DNA of 64,000 nucleotides, taken from Klenkia brasiliensis. Lineage in GTDB: Bacteria > Actinomycetota > Actinomycetes > Mycobacteriales > Geodermatophilaceae. Below are positions 17,115 to 25,490 of this stretch, piece after piece. Location of the stretch: contig NZ_FNCF01000001.1 in NCBI RefSeq assembly GCF_900100695.1, positions 822,619 to 886,618 of the forward strand, given 5' to 3'. The notes beneath the pieces are model-generated. The model was not told the origin of the DNA, made no database searches, and saw nothing but the letters and a program-made list of their open reading frames with translations. Each line of letters begins with the position of its first letter. Position 1 is the stretch's first letter. A program made the position numbers and the translations under genes.

Positions 17115-18740
17115 TCAGTGCTGGACGGCCTTCTCCGCGCCGATGCCGGTCAGGGAGCGCACCTCCAGCTCGGCGTACTTGTCCACGTCGGCCCGCTCCT
17201 TGCTGATGACCGTGCCCAGCCAGCCCAGGAAGAAGGCCAGCGGGATGGACACCAGGCCGGGGTTGTTCAGCGGGAACCAGGAGAAGTCGACGTCCTGGAC
17301 CAGCGAGGTGGACTTCCCGGTCGTCGGGTTGACCGGCCCGCCGGAGACCACCGGGGAGAACACGATGAGCACCAGGCAGGAGATCAGCCCGCCGTAGATC
17401 GACCACAGCGCGCCGCGAGTGGTGAACCGCTTCCAGAACAGCGTGTAGAGGATCGTCGGCAGGTTGGCCGAGGCGGCGACGGCGAAGGCCAGCGCCACCA
17501 GGAAGGCGATGTTCAGCCCGGCCTGCAGCGCCAGGATGCCCAGGCCGATGGCCACCGCGCCGATGACGCAGGAGGTGATCCGGGCGACCCGGACCTCCTG
17601 GGTGCCGCTCGCCGCGCCCTTCTTGATCACCGAGTTGTAGATGTCGTGCGCGAAGGACGCGGAGGCGGTGATGGTCAGCCCGGCCACCACGGCCAGGATG
17701 GTGGCGAACGCGACGCCGGCGATGATGCCCAGCAGCACGGTGCCACCCAGCTCGAAGGCCAGCAGGGGTGCGGCGGAGTTCACCGCGCCGGGTGCGGCCA
17801 GGATCCGGTCGGCCCCCACGAGGGCGCCCGCGCCGTAGCCGATGACCAGGCTGAACAGGTAGAAGAAGCCGATCAGCCAGATCGCCCAGACCACCGACTT
17901 CCGGGCGTCCTTGGCGGTGGGCACGGTGTAGAAGCGCATCAGCACGTGCGGCAGGCCCGCCGTGCCGAGCACCAGGGCCAGGCCCAGGGACACGAAGTCC
18001 AGCTTCGAGGTCCCGGTGGCGCCGTACTGGCCCATCGGGGAGAGCACGTCGCGGGGGGTGGCCTGCTGCGTCGCGGTCTCGGCGGCCCCGCCCAGCAGCG
18101 AGGACAGGTTGAACCCGTACTTCCCGAGCACCCACACGGTCATCACCAGCGCGCCGGCGATGAGCAGGGTGGCCTTGATCAGCTGCACGTAGGTGGTGCC
18201 TCGCATGCCGCCGACCAGCACGTAGAAGATCATCAGCGCGCCGACCACGACGACGACGAGGGCCTGCGCCCCGGCACCGCTGATGCCCAGCAGCAGCGTG
18301 ACCAGACCGCCGGCGCCGGCCATCTGCGCCAGCAGGTAGAACAGCGAGACCGCCAGCGTCGACAGCGCCGCCGCGGTGCGCACCGGTCCCTGCCGCATCC
18401 GGAACGCCAGGACGTCGGCCATGGTGAACCGGGCGGTGTTGCGCAGCAGCTCGGCGACCAGCAGCAGGGCGACCAGCCAGGCCACCAGGAAGCCGATCGA
18501 GTACAGGAAGCCGTCGTAGCCGTAGACGGCGATGGCCCCGGCGATGCCCAGGAACGACGCTGCCGACAGGTAGTCGCCGGCGATGGCCAGCCCGTTCTGG
18601 GTGCCGGAGATGTTGCGGCCGGCGGCGTAGTAGTCCGCGGCGCTGGCGTTGCTGCGGCTGGCCCGGAAGGTGATGACCAGGGTGATGAGGACGAACACCC
18701 CGAAGATCGAGATGTTCACCGCGGGGTTGCCGATGGTCAC
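17115..18740 (-). CDS. actP: Cation/acetate symporter (SSS family, ActP-like)
   Basis: This sodium:solute symporter of 541 residues has about 13 membrane segments and is predicted to take up acetate and related monocarboxylates. Diagnostic stretches include ADYYAAGRNISGTQNGLAIA, GDYLSAASFLGIAGAIA, FTMADVLAFRMRQ and GTAGLPHVLMRFYTVPTAKD. The start is a GTG at 18740 that overlaps the DUF485 stop (GTGA). The DUF485-ActP pairing (YjcH-ActP in E. coli) strongly supports the assignment. mutL follows 35 bp downstream. Confidence 0.94.
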   Translation of the reverse strand: MTIGNPAVNISIFGVFVLITLVITFRASRSNASAADYYAAGRNISGTQNGLAIAGDYLSAASFLGIAGAIAVYGYDGFLYSIGFLVAWLVALLLVAELLRNTARFTMADVLAFRMRQGPVRTAAALSTLAVSLFYLLAQMAGAGGLVTLLLGISGAGAQALVVVVVGALMIFYVLVGGMRGTTYVQLIKATLLIAGALVMTVWVLGKYGFNLSSLLGGAAETATQQATPRDVLSPMGQYGATGTSKLDFVSLGLALVLGTAGLPHVLMRFYTVPTAKDARKSVVWAIWLIGFFYLFSLVIGYGAGALVGADRILAAPGAVNSAAPLLAFELGGTVLLGIIAGVAFATILAVVAGLTITASASFAHDIYNSVIKKGAASGTQEVRVARITSCVIGAVAIGLGILALQAGLNIAFLVALAFAVAASANLPTILYTLFWKRFTTRGALWSIYGGLISCLVLIVFSPVVSGGPVNPTTGKSTSLVQDVDFSWFPLNNPGLVSIPLAFFLGWLGTVISKERADVDKYAELEVRSLTGIGAEKAVQH

Positions 18741-19093
18741 CGCTGGCCCTCCGACCGGTACTCGTGGGCCTCGAGGCGGGTGCGCATCTCGTCGGCGATC
18801 GGGTCGGTGTTGCGCGCCGAGTAGGCGACGTAGGCCTGGGTGATGGCGAACGTGGTCACGAACTGGCCCAGGCCCAGCAGGATGCCGAGGTTGACGTCGC
18901 CGAACACGTGGGTGTTCATCAGGTCCACCGCGTAGGTGGAGAGCAGCACGTAGAGCAGGTACCAGGCCAGGAAGGCCACGGTCATCGGGACGGCGAAGCG
19001 CCGGAACCGGCGCCGCAGCTCGGTGAACTCGGGGGAGTCCTGGGCCTGCCGGTACTCCTCGGGGGTGAGCAGCCGGCGTTCGGGTTCGGTCAC
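18737..19093 (-). CDS. DUF485 membrane protein (YjcH-like)
   Basis: This 118-residue protein has a charged N-terminus and two transmembrane helices (PMTVAFLAWYLLYVLLSTYA and LGILLGLGQFVTTFAITQAY), the DUF485 architecture. It is almost always encoded directly before acetate/SSS symporters and is thought to assist them. The GTG start has GAGGTG upstream, and the 3' end overlaps actP by 4 bp. The 125-bp gap upstream (19094-19218) is a divergent region shared with the phosphate transporter and should hold both promoters; I could not assign hexamers confidently. Confidence 0.93.
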   Translation of the reverse strand: MTEPERRLLTPEEYRQAQDSPEFTELRRRFRRFAVPMTVAFLAWYLLYVLLSTYAVDLMNTHVFGDVNLGILLGLGQFVTTFAITQAYVAYSARNTDPIADEMRTRLEAHEYRSEGQR

Positions 19094-19218
19094 GGGGGCA
19101 CCTCACTGTGGATCCGCTGTGTGACCGCAGACACTAGTGCCCCCCTGACCCGTCCCGTTCACCCACGGTTCATCCCGGAACGGGTGTGCCCCGCAACCGT
19201 CGGGGACACCGTGGCGCC

Positions 19219-20457
19219 GTGGACCTCGCGCTGTGGACCCTGGTCGGGCTGGTCGCCCTGGCCCTCCTGTTCGACTACACCAACGGCTTCCACGACGCGG
19301 CGAACTCCATCGCCACCGTGGTCGCCACCCGCGTGCTGCGCCCGCGCTGGGCGGTGGCCTGGGCCGCCGGGTGGAACTGCGCAGCGTTCTTCTTCGTCGG
19401 CACCGCCGTCGCCAACACCGTGGGCCAGACGGTGGACGCGCAGTTCCTCGGCCCGGCCGTGGTGTTCGCCGCGCTGCTCGGTGCGGTGGTCTGGAACTTC
19501 GCCAGCTGGCACCTGGGCCTGCCCACCTCGAGCTCGCACGCCCTGGTCGGCGGCCTGGTGGGCGCCGGGCTCGCCGCCGGCGGGCTCGCCGCGATCAAGG
19601 GCGGCAGCGTGGAGAAGACGGCGCTGTTCATCGTCGTCTCCCCCGTCGCCGGGCTGCTGCTGGGCGGGCTCGCGATGACCCTGCTGCGGCTCGCGCTGCG
19701 GCGGGCCGACGTCCGGGCCACCGAGAAGCGTTTCCGGGTGCTGCAGCTGGCCTCCTCGGCCGCGGTGTCGCTGGCCCACGGCGGCAACGACGCGCAGAAG
19801 ACCATGGGGGTCATCGCGGCCCTGCTGGTGAGCACCGGCCACCTGCAGGCCGGCGCCGACGGCGAGCTGCCCATCCCGGTCTGGGTGGTGGTCGCCGCCT
19901 ACGCCGCGATCGCGGCCGGCACGCTGTCCGGCGGGTGGCGGATCGTGCGCACGATGGGGTCCGCCATCACCCGGCTGCGGCCGGTCAGCGGGTTCGCCGC
20001 CGAGACCGCCGCCGCGGTGGCCATCTTCGGCTCCACCGCCCTGGGTGCCCCCGTCTCCACCACGCACACCGTGGCCGGAGCGATCACCGGCGTGGGCGCG
20101 ACCAACCGCGGCGCACCCGTACACTGGTCGGTGTTCGGCCGGCTGGCCGTCGCCTGGCTGGTGACCATGCCGGCCGCGGCCGTCGTCGCCGCGCTGGCGT
20201 TCTGGCTCACCACCGGTCCCCCGCACCCGGTGTCGGCGGTGCTGGTCACCCTGGTGCTCGTCGTCCTGGTCGTCGGGTTGGTGCGGGCGCTGCGGGCGGC
20301 TCCCCGGGCCGGCGACGTGGCCCCCGACGAGGACGAGGAGCTGGAGATCCCGCTGCGCACCGGCGCCGGCAGCGTCGTGGACCTCGGCGGCCGGCGGACC
20401 GCGCCGCACACGCCCGCGGAGGTCGAGACCGCCACCGGGCGGCCCGTGCCGCTCTGA
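19219..20457 (+). CDS. pit: Low-affinity inorganic phosphate transporter (PiT family)
   Basis: This 412-residue membrane protein of the PiT family (metal-phosphate:proton symport) has about ten hydrophobic segments. Both PiT signature repeats are visible: FDYTNGFHDAANSIATVVAT near the N-terminus and LAHGGNDAQKTMGVIAALL in the middle, with PVSTTHTVAGAITGVGA later. The C-terminus is an acidic hydrophilic tail. The start is GTG 19219 (VDLALWTLVG); an in-frame GTG at 19186 would add 11 basic residues. Located divergent from DUF485-actP. Confidence 0.93.
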   Translation: MDLALWTLVGLVALALLFDYTNGFHDAANSIATVVATRVLRPRWAVAWAAGWNCAAFFFVGTAVANTVGQTVDAQFLGPAVVFAALLGAVVWNFASWHLGLPTSSSHALVGGLVGAGLAAGGLAAIKGGSVEKTALFIVVSPVAGLLLGGLAMTLLRLALRRADVRATEKRFRVLQLASSAAVSLAHGGNDAQKTMGVIAALLVSTGHLQAGADGELPIPVWVVVAAYAAIAAGTLSGGWRIVRTMGSAITRLRPVSGFAAETAAAVAIFGSTALGAPVSTTHTVAGAITGVGATNRGAPVHWSVFGRLAVAWLVTMPAAAVVAALAFWLTTGPPHPVSAVLVTLVLVVLVVGLVRALRAAPRAGDVAPDEDEELEIPLRTGAGSVVDLGGRRTAPHTPAEVETATGRPVPL

Positions 20458-20518
20458 ACCGCACGCACACGTCACACACGGGCAACAGCGCGGGAACCCG
20501 GCGGCGGTTCCATGGTGC

Positions 20519-21745
20519 ATGGCCCTCTCTCGGACCCCTCCCTCCCCCGGTGGCACCGGCTGGTTCCCGGTCGCGCGCGCGGCCGACGTCGGCGGCACCC
20601 CGCTGCTGGTCGGCGCCGGCGGCCGGCCCTGGGTGGTCGTCCGGCTGCGGCCGGGCGGCGAGGTCACCGCGCTGTCGCCCCGCTGCCCGCACCGGCTGCT
20701 GCCGCTGACCTCGGCGGAGGTGGTGGGCGGTGAACTGCGCTGCGCCGGGCACGGCTGGACCTTCGCCGCCGACGGCCGGTGCCGCGACGTCCCCGCCCTC
20801 GGCCCGGACGCCGTGCCGCCCCCGCGCGCCGACCTGTCCGCGCCCTGGGCGGTCGAGGAGCGCGACGGCTGGGTCTGGGTGGCCAACGACCGCACCCTGC
20901 ACCACCGGCCACCGCGCGCGGTGGCCGGCACGACGGCCGAGCCCGTGCCCGCGCCGGCCGCCCCCACCGGCCCCGTGGTGGCCAACCAGGAGCCGGCCCT
21001 GGCCCGGGCCTGGCACCCGGTGGCGCGCGCCGACCAGCTCGGGGAGGGCGGCTGGCTCGCCGTCGCGCTGCTCGGCACCACGTGGACGCTGCAGCGGCGG
21101 GGCGGGGTGGTCACCGCCGAGCCGGCGGCGGGCGTCCGGGAGCGGGACGGCGCCCTCTGGGTGGCCCCCGAGCCGCCGGTCACCACCGACCTGCCCGCCG
21201 AGGCCTTCCCCGGGCGCACCCAGTGGCTGCCCGCCGTACGCACGGCCACCGCCGCGGCCGTGCTGCTGGACGCCGTCCTCGACCCCGGCGTCCCCGGCGT
21301 CGTCCCCACCACCACCCCGGTGCCCGGGGGCTGCACCGCCCGCTGGGAGGACGGCGGGCGGCGGGTCGTGGTGCACCTGCGGGCGCCGTTCCAGCTGCGC
21401 CGCGACGAGGTCCTGGCCGACGGCACCACCCGGTCCCTGCTGCTCCTGCTGCAGCCGGAGGACGCCGACTCCACGCTGGTGCACGCGCGGGTGGCCCTGG
21501 GTGGCCGGCCGAGCCGGGTGCAGCTGGCCGCCGAGGCGGACCGGGTGCAGGCCGAGCTGGCCGCGCTGGACCGCCCGCTCCCCGGCGCGGGCACCGGCCT
21601 GCCGCTCACCCCGCGCGACGAGGTGCACCTGCCCACCGACCGGCTCGGGGTGGCCTACCGGCACGCCCTGGCCGACCTGCTGGTCACCGCACGGGTGGCC
21701 GCGGAGGCGACCGAGGAGGACCACGACCATGTGGCCGCTGCCTGA
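20519..21745 (+). CDS. Rieske [2Fe-2S] oxygenase-like protein lacking the catalytic iron site
   Basis: This 408-residue protein resembles the alpha subunit of Rieske non-heme oxygenases. The N-terminal Rieske domain is intact: Cys56-Pro-His58 and Cys75-x2-His78, 16 residues apart. Residues about 164-218 (AWHPVARADQLGEGGWLAVA to GVRERDGALWVAPEPP) echo the N-terminal domain (GWFPVARAADVGG to VEERDGWVWVANDR) but lack the cluster-binding segment, which suggests a duplicated, decayed Rieske module. In the C-terminal domain the usual D-x2-H-x4-H iron site appears as LDPGVPGVVP (about 254-263), with no histidines. It is therefore probably not a conventional oxygenase. Electron transfer or a different chemistry are alternatives. 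Confidence 0.75.
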   Translation: MALSRTPPSPGGTGWFPVARAADVGGTPLLVGAGGRPWVVVRLRPGGEVTALSPRCPHRLLPLTSAEVVGGELRCAGHGWTFAADGRCRDVPALGPDAVPPPRADLSAPWAVEERDGWVWVANDRTLHHRPPRAVAGTTAEPVPAPAAPTGPVVANQEPALARAWHPVARADQLGEGGWLAVALLGTTWTLQRRGGVVTAEPAAGVRERDGALWVAPEPPVTTDLPAEAFPGRTQWLPAVRTATAAAVLLDAVLDPGVPGVVPTTTPVPGGCTARWEDGGRRVVVHLRAPFQLRRDEVLADGTTRSLLLLLQPEDADSTLVHARVALGGRPSRVQLAAEADRVQAELAALDRPLPGAGTGLPLTPRDEVHLPTDRLGVAYRHALADLLVTARVAAEATEEDHDHVAAA

Positions 21746-21826
21746 ACCCCGCTGCCCCGCCGGTCTGGACCCGCCGGTGCTGGTCCGGCTGGCGCTGGAC
21801 CACGGGACGGAGGACCCGCCCGGGTC

Positions 21827-24082
21827 TCAGTCGAGCTGGAGCGTGAGCACCGCGAGGTCGTCGGAGGCCAGCACGACCAGGTCGTGGACGGCGTCGCACA
21901 CGGTCTGGGGGTCGGAGGCGACCGGCAGCGACGCCCACAGCTGACGCAGCGCCGCCAGGCCCGCGTCGATGTCGCGCGCCGGGCCCTCGGCGCCGGGCTG
22001 CTCGATGAGGCCGTCGGTGTAGAGCAGCAGCTGCGAACCCAGCGGCACCCGGCGGGTGGTGCTGCTGCGCGGTGGCAGCAGATCGGCCATGCCGGTGCCC
22101 AGCAGCAGGTCGTGGTCGTCGCAGAACAGCTCGACCTCGCCGTCGGGGGTGCGCAGCAGCACCGGCGGGTGGCCGGCGTTGGCGCACTCCACCGTCCACG
22201 AGTCGTCGCCGTCGGCCGGCGGGACCGCGCGGAGCAGGGCCGCGGTGGAGATGACGGGCAGCCCCAGCACCTTGAGCAGGCGGTCCACGCGGGCCAGCAC
22301 GATGTCCGGCGACGGCTCGTCGGTGTCCCAGCAGGCGCTGCGGATGAGCCCGCGCAGCTGGCCCATCGCCGTGGCCGCGGTGATGTCGTGGCCCGCGACG
22401 TCGCCGATCACGATGCCGGTGGCCCCGCCCGGCATGGGCAGCAGGTCGTAGAAGTCGCCGCCGACGGCCGCCGCGGCCGAGGCCGCGGTGTACCGGGCGG
22501 CCGCGGTGATCCGCGGCAGGTCGGGGAGCTCGGGGAGCAGCGCGTGCTGGAGGGTCTCGGCGACCGAGGCCTCGCGGCTGTAGACGCGAGCGTTGTCCAG
22601 GGCCTGGCCGGCCCGGCGGCAGAGGTCCTGGGCGACGTCGAGGTCCTCGACGCTGAACCCGCGGGCCGCCTCGCGGACCAGGGTCATCGCACCCCAGGTA
22701 CCGCGCCGGGAGGGCAGCGGCAGGGCCAGCAGCGAGCCCACGCCGAGCTGGGTGAGCACGCCGTTCTCGAGCAGGCCGCGGGCGTAGGGCGCCAGCACGG
22801 CGTCGTCGAGGTCCTCGCGCAGCACCGGCTGCCCGGTGAGGAAGGCCTCGCGCACCGGGGCCGCCCGCGGGAAGGGCCGGCCGAGGTACTCGGCCTGCAT
22901 CGCGTCCAGCAGCGGGCGCACCACGTCGCCGTCGCGGTGCAGGCTGGTGGCCGAGGTGATCAGGCCGTCGTCGTCGACCTGCCAGATGGACACCCAGTCG
23001 GCCAGCCGGGGTACGCAGAGGCGGGCCAGCCGGTGCTGCAGCTCGGCGGTGTCCAGGCTGCCGACCAGCTCGGTGGTGGCCTCGGCCATGAGCGCCATCC
23101 GCGCGCGGGCCTCCTCGGCGTGCCGGCGGGCGGTGCGCTCGGCCTCGTGGGCGGCGTCACGCTCGGCGTCGGCGAGGATCCGGGTGGTGACGTCGGACTG
23201 CACGCCGACGAAGGAGACCAGCTCGCCCGCGCCGTCGTAGACCGGCGAGATCGACACGTGGTTCCAGAACGCGGTGCCGTCGGGCCGGTAGTTGAGCAGG
23301 GTCACCGCGGTGGACCGGCCGGCACCCAGGTCGTCGACGATCTTCTGCACCGCGGCCGGGTCGGTGGCCGGGCCCTGCAGGAACTTGCAGTTGCGCCCGA
23401 TGGAGTCCTCGAGGGAGTACCCGGTGACCTTGGTGAAGGAGGGGTTCACCCAGACCAGCGGGTTCTCCGGCTGCCGCGGGTCGGAGATGGTGAAGCAGAT
23501 GTCGGTGGCCAGCACCGCGCGCTCGCGCAGCGACTGCAGCACCGCCTCGGGGTCGTCGACGCCGGTCGGCTGCTCGACGGGGAGGAACACCAGCAGGGAC
23601 AGCTGCTCGTCGTGCGCGCCCTCGCCCAGCGGGAACCCGGTCGCCCAGACGACGGGGCCGCGGCTGTCGGCGGTGCCGCGGTCGGTGTCCGCGACGCCGT
23701 CGGTGCCGCGGATGCGCACCGGCTCGCCGGCCACCGGCTGGCCCGACGCGACCCGCGAGAGCGGGGCCGAGGTGTCGGTGAGGGCGTTCCCGTCGACGTC
23801 GGTGACCCCGGCGGCAGCCGTCCACGCGTCGACGGCGACCGGCAGCCGCACGTCGCCGGCGAGCTCGAGGGCGGCGGTGTTGGCGTAGGTGACCTGGCCG
23901 TGGGACCGGTCGACCAGCAGGACGGCGATCGGGGAGTCGCCCAGCACGCGCGGGAGCGCGGTGGCGCCGGTGCTGGCACCGATCCCGGCCAGCGCCTGGC
24001 TGGCGTCGTCGACGACGGACTCCTGCATCTTCGTGTCGACGACGTTGGGCACGCCGGACCCGACGTCACCGCCGTTCACCAT
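21827..24082 (-). CDS. LOV-GAF-SpoIIE protein phosphatase (putative blue-light receptor)
   Basis: This is a 751-residue multidomain PP2C phosphatase. In order: a PAS-like domain (about 42-155, SPIAVLLVDRSHGQVTYANT), a LOV domain (about 185-310), a GAF domain (about 335-510), and a C-terminal SpoIIE/PP2C domain (about 525-751, with VGGDFYDLLPMPGG, VIGDVAGHDITAATAM and YTDGLIEQPG). The LOV domain contains the flavin-adduct motif GRNCKFLQG with Cys232, plus VNPSFTKVTGYSLEDSI and FVGVQSDVT with the signalling glutamine. Known LOV proteins form a photo-adduct at this cysteine, so light-regulated dephosphorylation of an anti-sigma-factor antagonist is likely; no partner lies adjacent. The start ATG 24082 has a weak ribosome-binding site. 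Confidence 0.9.
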   Translation of the reverse strand: MVNGGDVGSGVPNVVDTKMQESVVDDASQALAGIGASTGATALPRVLGDSPIAVLLVDRSHGQVTYANTAALELAGDVRLPVAVDAWTAAAGVTDVDGNALTDTSAPLSRVASGQPVAGEPVRIRGTDGVADTDRGTADSRGPVVWATGFPLGEGAHDEQLSLLVFLPVEQPTGVDDPEAVLQSLRERAVLATDICFTISDPRQPENPLVWVNPSFTKVTGYSLEDSIGRNCKFLQGPATDPAAVQKIVDDLGAGRSTAVTLLNYRPDGTAFWNHVSISPVYDGAGELVSFVGVQSDVTTRILADAERDAAHEAERTARRHAEEARARMALMAEATTELVGSLDTAELQHRLARLCVPRLADWVSIWQVDDDGLITSATSLHRDGDVVRPLLDAMQAEYLGRPFPRAAPVREAFLTGQPVLREDLDDAVLAPYARGLLENGVLTQLGVGSLLALPLPSRRGTWGAMTLVREAARGFSVEDLDVAQDLCRRAGQALDNARVYSREASVAETLQHALLPELPDLPRITAAARYTAASAAAAVGGDFYDLLPMPGGATGIVIGDVAGHDITAATAMGQLRGLIRSACWDTDEPSPDIVLARVDRLLKVLGLPVISTAALLRAVPPADGDDSWTVECANAGHPPVLLRTPDGEVELFCDDHDLLLGTGMADLLPPRSSTTRRVPLGSQLLLYTDGLIEQPGAEGPARDIDAGLAALRQLWASLPVASDPQTVCDAVHDLVVLASDDLAVLTLQLD

Positions 24083-24170
24083 GGGTGCAGAGTAGATCGT
24101 TTGCACACGACCGACCGACCCGACCACCCCGCACGGAGGAACTGTCCTGTTCCGGTGCAGGATCGGGAGG

Positions 24171-24629
24171 GTGGGGTCGGCGGAGGACGTGTTCGAGCGG
24201 GGCACCGACGGCCCCCGGGTGGTGCTGGTCGGCGTCGACGGCTCCGACACCTCCCTGCGCGCGGCGGCCTACGCGGCCGGGCTGGCGCGGCGGCAGCACT
24301 CGCGGTTGGTGGTCGTGCACGTGCGGGCCGGGACCACCCCGCTGGCCGGCCTCGTGCCGGGGTCGGCCGCGGTGGCCCGCGACACCGCCGGGGAGATCGC
24401 CGACGAGGTGCAGGCCCTGGTCGTCCGCGGCGCGGCCCACATCGGCATCCCGGTGGAGTACGTGGCCGCCGACGGCGACCCGGTCACCGAGATCACCCGG
24501 GTGGCCGACGCGCTGCTGGCCGACGCGGTGGTGGTCGGGGCCTCGCAGCAGGCCGGGCACCGCTGGGTGGGGTCGATCGCCGTCCGGCTGGTGAAGGCCG
24601 GCCGGTGGCCGGTCACCGTCGTGCCGTGA
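24171..24629 (+). CDS. Universal stress protein (UspA family)
   Basis: This 152-residue protein is a single Usp domain: VVLVGVDGSDTSLRAAAYAA at the N-terminus, RLVVVHVRAG, ADAVVVGASQQ and VRLVKAGRWPVTVVP at the end. The ATP-binding glycine pattern (G-x2-G-x9-G-S) is only partly kept (GASQQAGHRWVGS), so nucleotide binding is uncertain. GTG 24171 lies immediately after GGGAGG, an unusually short spacing; an in-frame GTG at 24189 is the alternative start. It is divergent from the LOV phosphatase, with an 88-bp shared promoter region. Confidence 0.88.
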   Translation: MGSAEDVFERGTDGPRVVLVGVDGSDTSLRAAAYAAGLARRQHSRLVVVHVRAGTTPLAGLVPGSAAVARDTAGEIADEVQALVVRGAAHIGIPVEYVAADGDPVTEITRVADALLADAVVVGASQQAGHRWVGSIAVRLVKAGRWPVTVVP

Positions 24630-24715
24630 CCGTCCGTCGTGACGAAGCAGACGATCCTGTTCTGTGACCTGTTGGCCACCTGGTGGCCAGCGCCGCACCA
24701 CCCGGCGGTGGAACC

Positions 24716-25417
24716 ATGGATGGCGTGCAACGGACCTCCGCGCCCTCCGGCGCCTTCCTGGACCTCGACGCGCTGACCGGCCGGACCTTCGACGGCGTGC
24801 TGTTCGACATGGACGGCACCCTCATCGACTCCATGCGCGGGTCGCTGGCCGCCTGGCACGCCTGGGCCGCCGAGTTCGACGTCGACCCCGCCGACCTCGG
24901 TGCGCTGGGCGGGCTGCCCGCGCGGCGCGTCGTCGCCGAGCTGGTCGCGCAGCCCCGCCGCGCCGACGCCCTCGCCCGCATCCACGACCTCGAGGTGGCC
25001 GTCGCCGCCGAGGGCATCGAGGTGCTCCCCGGCGCCGCCGAGGCGTTCGCGGCGCTGCCGGCCAACCGGGTCGCGATCGTCACCTCCTGCACCGGCCCGC
25101 TGCTGGCCGCCCGGCTGGCCGGCTCGGGCCTGCACGCCCCGCGCGAGGTCGTCTGCGTCGACGACGTCGCCAACGGCAAGCCCTCCCCCGACCCCTTCCT
25201 GCTGGCCGCGCACCGGATCGGCGTCGACCCGCACCGCTGCCTGGTCGTCGAGGACGCCCCGGCGGGTCTGGCCGCGGGCCGGGCGGCTGGCTGCGCCACG
25301 CTGGCCGTCGGCGACACCCACCACCACAGCGAGCTGGAGGCCGACGGGTACGCCCCCGACCTCGCGCACGTGCACTTCCGCAGCGGTCCGGCGGGCATCA
25401 CCCTCGAGCGCGCCTAG
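24716..25417 (+). CDS. HAD-superfamily (subclass IA) sugar-phosphatase-like hydrolase
   Basis: This 233-residue HAD hydrolase has all four catalytic motifs: I, FDMDGTLIDS (nucleophile Asp and acid/base Asp); II, VTSCTG; III, the Lys in NGKPSPDPF; IV, VVEDAPAGLAAG. A small helical cap lies between motifs I and II. Overall it resembles the beta-phosphoglucomutase/sugar-phosphatase branch (YfbT/YniC-like). The start is ATG 24716 with GGTGG upstream. The substrate cannot be predicted. Compare the HAD-like protein at 32949-33596, which lacks motif I. Confidence 0.9.
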   Translation: MDGVQRTSAPSGAFLDLDALTGRTFDGVLFDMDGTLIDSMRGSLAAWHAWAAEFDVDPADLGALGGLPARRVVAELVAQPRRADALARIHDLEVAVAAEGIEVLPGAAEAFAALPANRVAIVTSCTGPLLAARLAGSGLHAPREVVCVDDVANGKPSPDPFLLAAHRIGVDPHRCLVVEDAPAGLAAGRAAGCATLAVGDTHHHSELEADGYAPDLAHVHFRSGPAGITLERA

Positions 25418-25490
25418 GCCCCCGGGAGGACGCGCAGGTCCCCCTCGGGGACGACGACAGCGCCCTCCCGGGCTGCCTAACCTGCCCGGG

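Noticed and set aside
21729..21944. Short plus-strand frame beginning with an ATG inside the end of the Rieske gene
   Set aside because: It runs antisense into the LOV phosphatase C-terminus and shows no ribosome-binding site or protein-like pattern.
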